Shown here: positions 19,358 through 27,059 of the stretch, in pieces
How positions within the stretch are numbered: position 1 is the stretch's first letter
How the letters are laid out: every line of letters starts with the position of its first letter
Assembly (NCBI GenBank): GCA_018716225.1
Contig: DVKE01000029.1
Location: forward strand, 1-37,004
Direction of reading: 5' to 3'
DNA from: Candidatus Onthousia faecigallinarum
GTDB taxonomy: Bacteria; Bacillota_I; Bacilli_A; RF39; UBA660
Length of the DNA stretch: 37,004 nucleotides
Made by a program: the position numbers and the translations under genes
The notes under the pieces: model-generated
Seen by the model: the letters and a program-made list of their open reading frames with translations, nothing else
Told to the model about the DNA's origin: nothing
The model's database searches: none

Positions 19358-21154
19358 TTAGGATTTATTTTCTTTTGTTTCTTGCTTTTGTTGCATTGCT
19401 TTTACTAAGACTTTCTCAGGCTCTTTGACTGTTCCTAAATAATTTATCATCTCATCAAGCTTATCCAATTGGTCATTTGGATAGATCCCTTGATAATCAT
19501 CCATCACTTCACTAACCGCAAAGTCAAAATCCCTTTGTTCTTGCTCTTTTCTTACTCGTCTTTCTAATCTTTCTTTTAAAGCGGTCGTTTTCTCTATAAA
19601 CTCTACAGCATTTTCTAATGGTAAAACACAGCCATAAATAAGTTTAAAAGCATACGCTGCCTTTTTTTCATCTTCGATGGTAGAAAGATATTCTACAATC
19701 TCCTGCGCATCGCTTCGACAAAGGAGAGGGGTCTCAGTCAAAGATTGCATCGTATATAAGGACTGAAAATTTTCCTCTGTCTTGGAAATTGTTTGCATAT
19801 ACTTCTTTCTTTCTTCTTCATCTAAAACCAAAGCATTGCTACTCTCAAGAAAAGTTCTAGCATAGAAAGCTTGTTGTCCATCTTTCGCAGTCGCTATGAT
19901 CCTAGTATATTCACTTCCTTTTTTATAGGTTGTTTCATTCGCAAATTTACGAGCCTCATCCGCTTGGGCTGCTCCTTTTGCTGCTACAATAGCTTGTAGA
20001 TAAGAAAGACCCTCGGTAAAAGATGTAGCAGTTATAATTCCACCGGTTGCCGCTTGATAACCCGCTTTGGCTTGATATTCTTCTTGAGCATCTCTTACCG
20101 CTTTAATCCAAAGAGGAGCATCTTCTCTTTTCATAATCGCTTTGGAACGAGTCATAAGAGCAGCAAAATAATTTTGAAAATCTTCTTTACTTTCAGCCAC
20201 CATATTTTCGATCAAAAGAACATCTTTTCGATTACAAAAAATAGAATTGATCGCTGCTTCTTTGATATCTTCGGCTTTTGTTTTTACAGGAGCTTCTATA
20301 ATTGGTTTTAATATTTCTTTTAAATCTTCTCTTTCCATCACCCGATTGATTTTTAAAGCCTCATAAGCTTCCCTTGCCGGACCGGTATCTTTCGCTAAGG
20401 CAAACATACGAATAAGGTCAACCGCATCCTCTCGATTTAATACTTTTTTCTTTTGAGCCACCATTCGAGTCAATTCTAGACTTCTTTCTTCTTTGGCTTG
20501 TAAGAAGGCTTTGACAATGTCAAAAAAGCGAGGATCTTGACATATTTGGGGTATACGTAGCAATTGAATGAGGTAATTTTCTTGCTGCCCATTTTCTAAT
20601 GATGAAGCAAGCTTCACCGCTTGAAGAGGATCTACCGTAGAAGAACTTACCATCACTTGATTATAACCTTGAACAAGTTCTTTGACAAAATCCCGTTGAA
20701 AACTTTCTGGCAAATGCGTCACATATCTTACATATTCAATTGCATCTTCTTTTTCTAACACTTTTTTCGCTTCTCCTACCGTCAAACCATCAAAAGCTTG
20801 TTCTTCGCTTGGCGCCAAAGCAATTTCCTTGACAAAATCAAGTTTATTTTCTTTTTTGGCCACTTTTCTTTCCATTAAGCTAGCAAAAAGAGCATTCCCA
20901 GCCTTTACTTTTTCATCTTTTATCATATCTAACACTTGAGCTTGATAGTCTTTCTTTGCCTGGGTAAATTTAGAAGAAGAATATAAAACGATAAGAGCAA
21001 GCGATTTTTCACGACTCTCTAAGATCGTCTTAAATACCTCTTCTTTTTGATTCAATAAAACATCAAGATTAATGAGCCTAGTGTCAAAATTTTTCTTCTT
21101 TAATTCATATAGACTATCCTTTACAAATTTTAATATTTCAATCTTATTTCCCAT
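19358..21154 (-). CDS. Alpha-solenoid repeat protein (598 aa), paralog of upstream gene
   Basis: Repeated units of about 35-40 aa of type vLxREDAxxxIxxiAxAkxxxQAxxAxxxL; N-terminus alignable with 21169..23421 product. Confidence 0.7.
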   Translation of the reverse strand: MGNKIEILKFVKDSLYELKKKNFDTRLINLDVLLNQKEEVFKTILESREKSLALIVLYSSSKFTQAKKDYQAQVLDMIKDEKVKAGNALFASLMERKVAKKENKLDFVKEIALAPSEEQAFDGLTVGEAKKVLEKEDAIEYVRYVTHLPESFQRDFVKELVQGYNQVMVSSSTVDPLQAVKLASSLENGQQENYLIQLLRIPQICQDPRFFDIVKAFLQAKEERSLELTRMVAQKKKVLNREDAVDLIRMFALAKDTGPAREAYEALKINRVMEREDLKEILKPIIEAPVKTKAEDIKEAAINSIFCNRKDVLLIENMVAESKEDFQNYFAALMTRSKAIMKREDAPLWIKAVRDAQEEYQAKAGYQAATGGIITATSFTEGLSYLQAIVAAKGAAQADEARKFANETTYKKGSEYTRIIATAKDGQQAFYARTFLESSNALVLDEEERKKYMQTISKTEENFQSLYTMQSLTETPLLCRSDAQEIVEYLSTIEDEKKAAYAFKLIYGCVLPLENAVEFIEKTTALKERLERRVRKEQEQRDFDFAVSEVMDDYQGIYPNDQLDKLDEMINYLGTVKEPEKVLVKAMQQKQETKENKS

Positions 21155-21168
21155 TTCTTTCTCTCCTT

Positions 21169-23421
21169 CTAGTTTGTTTCTTTGACTATTTTTCTTCTTT
21201 CAAAGCTTTTTTGTAACACTTTGCCTTGTTTTTCTTCGGGTATTTGTTGCAATAAATTCGTCAATTGTTCTAGGTCATAAATATCCACATTGGTAAGCGG
21301 TATTTTTGATATTTCATCAAGAAAAATGGCATCCTCTTGCTTTTGATTTTCTTGCTTTTGTAAGGCAAGACGAGCTTGTTCTTCTTTTACCCAACCATTG
21401 ACTTCTGCTAAAGTGATTCGTTCTTTGCTATCGGCTTTCTTAATTTCTTCACAAACTTTTTTTACTGCCTCTGGCTCTTCCACGAAAGAAAGAGTTGTCA
21501 TAATTTCTTTTCGATCCTCTGGTTCTAATTGATAACAATGGCGAATCGCTACATCGACGCCTTCTACTTGATAATCTTTTTCGGCTTTCTGATACAGCGG
21601 TAGAAAAGAAAGGAGATCGGGATAAGCAAGAGCCAAAGCTTTTTGATCCAAAACAAGATTATTGGCTGCAAATAGTTGATCCTTTCCTTTTAAAGAAGCA
21701 GCCGTCTCAATCAAAGTTAAAGAATCTTCTCTTTCTAATTCCAATACATTAGTAGCAGTAGCAAGATTACAAGCTACTCTTAGTTGAAGAGGTTCATCCA
21801 AAGCCTCTAAAATATCCATAAAATCAAAGACATAATCTTTCCCTCTAGCTAAAAACTCATCATTTTTTAAAGTAGCTTCAAAGGCGCCTTGCAATTTCCA
21901 AAATTCATTTTTCTCCCCAAGCTGAGAAATTTTTCTAGCTAATGATAAAACTGGTCGTTTCCCATACTTTAATATCTTTTTTAGAGCAAGGATGCGTGTA
22001 ATACTTAAAGCACTACTACTTTCGGATTGAGCTATAATATTCATTAAGGTACTACTATAATCTCTTATTCTTTCCCAACGATACTCTTTTTCTAATGATT
22101 CTAGCGTATTTGTATATAGTCCTAATCCTATCTCAGGAGAAGGATCTACCAGATCCAAAATGGCTTTCGCTTGCCACTCTCCTTTGGAAGAAGCCACCGC
22201 TTGAATCAAAGACAATCGATCAGGACGTTTCAATACTCTTTCACATTGGGCCATTCTACCGGTAACCTCTGTTATAATGCTTTCATCTTTCTCCTTCTCT
22301 CTTTTAATCGAGGTCATTATTTGCGTAATAGGAAGAATCTCTTCTTTCGCATACCGAAGGGTTCTGGGATTACTTATCGTAGCAGCGACAATATTGGGAA
22401 AATTACTGTTTTTAAGCATTTTAAGGACAGGAATGACAATTTCTTTTCCTAAGGAAAGAAAATTAGACTGCACAGCAGTTTCCATCGCCCACAAGACTTG
22501 AGGCTTTGGCTCGTTGGCAAAAGTTTCTACAAGAGCGAAATAATAATCTTTTTCTAGTCTTTGGATCCTAGGATTTCGTGCTATATCACTAGCAAACGAT
22601 AAAAAATAAGGCATTACTCCATCTTCTTTTATTTGATCGAGAATATCAATAAGCGGAAAAACATACCCTCTTTCCACAATCACTTGATTCGTCATCACGT
22701 GTTCGAAAGTCTTTGCTTTGTCAAACTTATCGATACTGCCAATTCTTTTAAGACAGGTTAAGATGCCATCCTGCGGGAGAGCAAGAGCATAAGGATTGAT
22801 CACCACATCATAAGCAAATTGAGGAAAGAAAGCTTTTGACACTTCTTCTATGATCGCATCCCGTCTTTTTTTCTCTTGAGCAAGAATATTCGGATGATTC
22901 ATAGTAGCATAAAATACATCTAAATTTCCTCTACTGTCCTCCTTCTTAGCAAGTGTTTGAATATAATCATAGGCATCTGGCAAGTCTAAAACCGCATCAT
23001 TGCAAGCTAAAAGAGTTGCAAGCTTCGCTTGATGAACCTCTCTTGTTGCAATCAATTCAAGGAACGAAAAAGCATCTTCTCTTTTTAAAAGATTCGGGTT
23101 TGTTGCCAATAAACTAGCATAAAACAAAGATAAGGAATCAATATCTTTCTCCTCAAAAATACTTTCCACTTTCGCTTTTAACGCAGAATCAGCTTGCATA
23201 AAATCTCTTGAGGAGAAAAGAATTAATCTTGCATATTGCTGGTATTTATCAGTTTCCTCCTTTTCCTTTGAAGAACTATCTTCCATTATTTTGTTAAGAT
23301 CTTGTTGAAACAAAACCTCTAAATCCATTTGATAGGGAAGGTTTATTTTAGAATCTTTAAAGCTTTCTAACTCTTTCAAACAATCCTTTGCTAACTGTAA
23401 TACTTGTAATTCTAAATTCAT
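21169..23421 (-). CDS. Alpha-solenoid repeat protein (750 aa)
   Basis: Repeats such as LLKREDAFSFLELIATREVHQAKLATLLA and VLELEREDSLTLIETAASLKGKDQLFAANNLV; start MNLELQVLQ with AAAGGAG RBS. Confidence 0.7.
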   Translation of the reverse strand: MNLELQVLQLAKDCLKELESFKDSKINLPYQMDLEVLFQQDLNKIMEDSSSKEKEETDKYQQYARLILFSSRDFMQADSALKAKVESIFEEKDIDSLSLFYASLLATNPNLLKREDAFSFLELIATREVHQAKLATLLACNDAVLDLPDAYDYIQTLAKKEDSRGNLDVFYATMNHPNILAQEKKRRDAIIEEVSKAFFPQFAYDVVINPYALALPQDGILTCLKRIGSIDKFDKAKTFEHVMTNQVIVERGYVFPLIDILDQIKEDGVMPYFLSFASDIARNPRIQRLEKDYYFALVETFANEPKPQVLWAMETAVQSNFLSLGKEIVIPVLKMLKNSNFPNIVAATISNPRTLRYAKEEILPITQIMTSIKREKEKDESIITEVTGRMAQCERVLKRPDRLSLIQAVASSKGEWQAKAILDLVDPSPEIGLGLYTNTLESLEKEYRWERIRDYSSTLMNIIAQSESSSALSITRILALKKILKYGKRPVLSLARKISQLGEKNEFWKLQGAFEATLKNDEFLARGKDYVFDFMDILEALDEPLQLRVACNLATATNVLELEREDSLTLIETAASLKGKDQLFAANNLVLDQKALALAYPDLLSFLPLYQKAEKDYQVEGVDVAIRHCYQLEPEDRKEIMTTLSFVEEPEAVKKVCEEIKKADSKERITLAEVNGWVKEEQARLALQKQENQKQEDAIFLDEISKIPLTNVDIYDLEQLTNLLQQIPEEKQGKVLQKSFERRKIVKETN

Positions 23422-23559
23422 TTTAAACTCCTTTTTTTGATAGAAAAAAAGTAACACAGCGAAAGAAAATAAGTTGTCTTACTCTCTTCTTTTGGTTACT
23501 TTTTTGATTTCGATAGTACTAGAAAACGTTCTTTCATAATCTTTTCCTCCTGTTATTTT

Positions 23560-25113
23560 TTAACTCTCTTTTTTCTTTTCCAATACTTTACCCTTTTCTC
23601 TTTTCTTTACTTGATATTGATGATTATCTCCGATTGTTTCGGCCGATAAAATTACTTCTTCATAAAGATCCTCATGATCCTCTACTTCTTGGTAAGCACG
23701 CCAAGTGCTATTACTAACAATCCCTTCTAGAGAGCGAGCTCCCGTTCTTAATTCATAAGCTTTTTGAGCAGCCCTTTGATAATAAGAATCTTTTATCGTC
23801 AAGGTAACCCCTAAATCTGCAAAAGCCTCTTTTTCCGCTTTTAAAGGAGACTTACCACCCCTTCTTAGAATTTCTTCTAGATCTTTTTCCTTTAAATCAT
23901 TCAAATGAATTACAATCGGAAATCTACCCATAAATTCTTCCGGCATCAACCCAATTTTAACAAAATCTTCGATTTCTGGCTCCCGATTTTTACCAGTCCC
24001 CGCCATCATCTTAAAACCTACTGGATCTTTTTTGGCACTTACTTTCTTATAAACATCCATAAAAGCTCCTCCGGCAAGAATTAACATGTTATTGGTCTTA
24101 ATCGGAATACTTTTAGCTGAAAATTTATTTTGATGCGCTTGATACGTCGTACCATCCAAAAATTTTAATAAAAGATTCAATACCGCTCTTCCGGCAATAT
24201 CTTGATTGCTTTCACTTCCCTTTTTATCAATTTCATCAAAATAGAGAATCGCTCTTTCTGTTTTTTCTAGATCAAAATTACAGTTCGCATATAATTCGTA
24301 CAATTCTTCTTCGATGTCTTTTCCTACATAACCAGGAGAAGTTAATTGTCCCGAATCGACTATTTTAAAAGGACGATTCAAATGTTGAGCTAACTGAGAC
24401 ATAATTTCTGTTTTTCCAACTCCGGTAGAACCCGTTAATAAAATACCCTTTTTCTTTCCTTTTTCCATTCTCTTAATTTCCGTCACAATCCGATCGATCG
24501 CTTCATCTTGAGCTAAAACTGTTTCTTTAATTTTGGCTTTAATTTCTTTGGAAGATAGGATTTCCGGAGAAGAAGTCACAAACACTTTCGCACTTTCTTG
24601 AGCTGAGGAAGAAGTTTTCTTTTCTTTTGTTATCAATAAGGCATCCTTAACTTTTTCTAATTCTTGTCTTGTAAACTGCTTTGTCTCAATCATTTTTAAT
24701 AAGACTTCTTTTGACATATCGGGTTTCTTATTCTTTTTCCCTTCTTCTTTAAAGATATCTTCTAAAGAAAAGGATTTAATCAAAATTTGCCCTTTTTCTT
24801 GATCACTTTCCGTTGCAAAATAAATCTTGGTTTCATTTTCTTCCATGTAATGAAAGAGCCATTCTTGATAAGGCTCACAAGAATATTTTTCTTTTAAACT
24901 CTGAAAGGAAACGGGATTCGCATAAAAATACTCTTGTTCCGAAAACATAAAACAGGGATCTTGAAAGGGTAAAAATTCTGCCCCTTCTTCGGTAACAAAA
25001 GAATTGGAATCCGGATCATAATCCCCCTTAATAACATTAATCGGTGCAAACAAGAAATAATTTTCTGCTAAACAATATTTTCTTACCAAAGTGGCAATAT
25101 ATTTTTTGGCCAT
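23560..25113 (-). CDS. ClpX-like AAA+ ATPase with divergent N-terminal domain
   Basis: Walker A LLTGSTGVGKTE, Walker B AILYFDEIDKKG, LILAGGAFMDVYKK, PVGFKMMAG loop, LMPEEFMGRFPIVIHL, GARSLEGIV; lacks ClpX Cys4 zinc finger. Confidence 0.85.
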   Translation of the reverse strand: MAKKYIATLVRKYCLAENYFLFAPINVIKGDYDPDSNSFVTEEGAEFLPFQDPCFMFSEQEYFYANPVSFQSLKEKYSCEPYQEWLFHYMEENETKIYFATESDQEKGQILIKSFSLEDIFKEEGKKNKKPDMSKEVLLKMIETKQFTRQELEKVKDALLITKEKKTSSSAQESAKVFVTSSPEILSSKEIKAKIKETVLAQDEAIDRIVTEIKRMEKGKKKGILLTGSTGVGKTEIMSQLAQHLNRPFKIVDSGQLTSPGYVGKDIEEELYELYANCNFDLEKTERAILYFDEIDKKGSESNQDIAGRAVLNLLLKFLDGTTYQAHQNKFSAKSIPIKTNNMLILAGGAFMDVYKKVSAKKDPVGFKMMAGTGKNREPEIEDFVKIGLMPEEFMGRFPIVIHLNDLKEKDLEEILRRGGKSPLKAEKEAFADLGVTLTIKDSYYQRAAQKAYELRTGARSLEGIVSNSTWRAYQEVEDHEDLYEEVILSAETIGDNHQYQVKKREKGKVLEKKKES

Positions 25114-25171
25114 TTTCCATTCCCCCTAATATGTGAAGTAATTTAAGTCTAGCGCCTCTTCCTAGTACTTG

Positions 25172-26578
25172 TCAAATAGAATTTAATTTTTTATAAGATT
25201 TTAATTCTTCCCCCTCTCTTTGATAGATCGCAATTTCTTGTCCCTTACAAAGAAAAACCACTTTATCGACTACCCCATAAGTATTTTTCATTGGATGACC
25301 ATTCAAAAGACGTTCTTGATCCTCTTTTTTAATTTCTGCTTCTTTTAAGGAAAGAGCTTCTCCTATCTTTAAAAGTGGAGTATCGACCGTAATCTCTTCC
25401 AAAGAATAACATTGATCTAAGGTGAAATTCCCTTGTTTGGTTCTCGTTAAGGCACTCATCGTAAACAAAGATTGGCAAGCTGTTCCTAAATCACGAATCA
25501 GACTTCGAATATAGGTCCCTTTCGATACAAGAGCTCGAAAACGAAAAGAAGATTCTTTTATCTCCAATAATTCTAGTTCATAAAGGATAACATGCTGCCT
25601 TGGTATTTCTACTTCTTTCCCTTCTCTTGCATATTGATAAAGTTTTTTCCCCTTTACTTTTTTAGCAGAATAAAGCGGTACTTCCTGATTATATTCTCTA
25701 GGAAAGATTCGAAACGCTTCTTTTAATTTCTCTTGATCAAGTAAGGAAGAACCTTCTTCTAAGACCTTCCCTTCGATATCTAAAGTATCTGTTCTTTTTC
25801 CTACTACTACTTCCGCAAGATACTCTTTGGTCGCAGACATCAACAGATCACTTACTTTCGTCGCTTGATTGACTGTTACTACTAAAACCCCAGTCGCAAG
25901 AGGATCGAGTGTTCCGGTATGTCCTACTTTTTTCGTATCAAAAACAGAAGAAATATGGTTTACCACTTCCCTTGAAGTAAGGCCTTGCGGTTTGTTGACA
26001 AGTAAAATTCCAGAACGATGATATTTTTGATCATATTCTTCGAGACAAAGATGTTCTTTTTCCATTCTTTGAGCCGTGCTCTTTCCCACATAGCGATAAT
26101 GCCAAGGTTCATAAGCATAACCCGTAAGCCGTTCTTTTTCTTTGGGATAACGTAAAATAAGACCACAAGAACTTAAATTTTTCTTTATTTCTTGCCAAAG
26201 AGGTTCCCTTTCCTTGGCCAATAGATCTTCATTTTCTAGCAGATCTTTCCCCTCTACTCTTAAAAACACATCAAAACAAAGCCCCGTATGATGCTCACTT
26301 TCTCCTGCTCTTGCCACATACTTCTCGACATAATCCAAACCATATTGCTCTTGAAATTCCTCTCTTATTTTTTGTTGTTCTTCAAACGTTCGATACCCAC
26401 TCGCCAAATCAATTTCAATTCTTTTTGAAGCTAGTCTTTCTTTTAATTCGAAATAAGCTTTTAAGGTTCTTTTCTCTAACAAAAGAGTCTGTCCCAAACA
26501 ATTAGTCACTTTTTTTAATTGATTTTGATCTATTTTGAGACAAGGATGATCTTTATTTACTAGAATCTTTTCGTTCAT
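25172..26578 (-). CDS. truB: Fusion: VanY-type D-Ala-D-Ala carboxypeptidase domain + tRNA pseudouridine55 synthase TruB
   Basis: N-half: ASGYRTFEEQQKI, ESEHHTGLCFDVFL, YEPWHYRYVG (VanY zinc motifs). C-half: GILLVNKPQGLTSREVVN, KVGHTGTLDPLATGVLVV, VSKGTYIRSLIRDLG (TruB). Confidence 0.9.
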   Translation of the reverse strand: MNEKILVNKDHPCLKIDQNQLKKVTNCLGQTLLLEKRTLKAYFELKERLASKRIEIDLASGYRTFEEQQKIREEFQEQYGLDYVEKYVARAGESEHHTGLCFDVFLRVEGKDLLENEDLLAKEREPLWQEIKKNLSSCGLILRYPKEKERLTGYAYEPWHYRYVGKSTAQRMEKEHLCLEEYDQKYHRSGILLVNKPQGLTSREVVNHISSVFDTKKVGHTGTLDPLATGVLVVTVNQATKVSDLLMSATKEYLAEVVVGKRTDTLDIEGKVLEEGSSLLDQEKLKEAFRIFPREYNQEVPLYSAKKVKGKKLYQYAREGKEVEIPRQHVILYELELLEIKESSFRFRALVSKGTYIRSLIRDLGTACQSLFTMSALTRTKQGNFTLDQCYSLEEITVDTPLLKIGEALSLKEAEIKKEDQERLLNGHPMKNTYGVVDKVVFLCKGQEIAIYQREGEELKSYKKLNSI

Positions 26579-26921
26579 TCTCTTCTTCCTTTACTTGACT
26601 TAGTATCTTATCCATATGTTCCCCATAAGCAATCGATTCATCATAAACAAATCGTAACTCTGGAGTATGTCTTATTTCAATTCTTTGACTAAGTTCTGTC
26701 CGAAGAAAACCTTTCGCTTTATTTAAAGCCTGTAAGGTAGAATCTTTCTTTTCAGGATCCAATACGGTAAAATAAACTTTACAATAACTAAGATCACTCG
26801 ATAAATCACACCCTGTAATGGTCACAAAATGAATGGCCTCATCTTTTACTTCGGTCATTAATATTTTACTTAACTCCTCTTGAATTGCATCATTATAACG
26901 CTCTATTTTGATATTTTCCAT
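26553..26921 (-). CDS. rbfA: 30S ribosome-binding factor A
   Basis: 122 aa; KIERYNDAIQEELSKIL...DLSYCKVYFTVL...LRTELSQRIEIRHTPELRFVYDESIAYGEHMDKIL. Confidence 0.93.
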   Translation of the reverse strand: MENIKIERYNDAIQEELSKILMTEVKDEAIHFVTITGCDLSSDLSYCKVYFTVLDPEKKDSTLQALNKAKGFLRTELSQRIEIRHTPELRFVYDESIAYGEHMDKILSQVKEEENERKDSSK

Positions 26922-26958
26922 ACATCCGTTCCTTCTTTCTAAATCTTCTTTTTTGCTT

Positions 26959-26987
26959 ATTATACTATTGATTCCGAAAGCTGTCTA
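26959..26987 (-). promoter_or_regulatory. Probable promoter for rbfA-vanY/truB operon
   Basis: Minus strand TAGACA (26987-26982) - 17 nt - TATAAT (26964-26959). Confidence 0.6.
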
Positions 26988-27004
26988 GATATTCAATTTA
27001 TCCT

Positions 27005-27033
27005 TTGCAAAATAGAAGCTTTTCTTTTATAAT
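27005..27033 (+). promoter_or_regulatory. Probable promoter for the giant repeat gene
   Basis: TTGCAA (27005-27010) - 17 nt - TATAAT (27028-27033), then GGGAGG RBS before ATG 27060. Confidence 0.65.
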
Positions 27034-27059
27034 ATTTTTTAAATGGGAGGTTTGGTTCA

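Noticed and set aside
23560-25113. Calling the AAA+ gene canonical clpX
   Set aside because: No Cys4 zinc-binding domain, a long unrelated N-terminus, and an atypical insertion after the VGF loop; kept as ClpX-like.
26553-26578. vanY-truB as an artefact of two genes with a missed stop
   Set aside because: The ORF is continuous, has no clear internal RBS before TruB, and its start overlaps rbfA as expected for a coupled operon gene; sequencing error cannot be fully excluded without reads.
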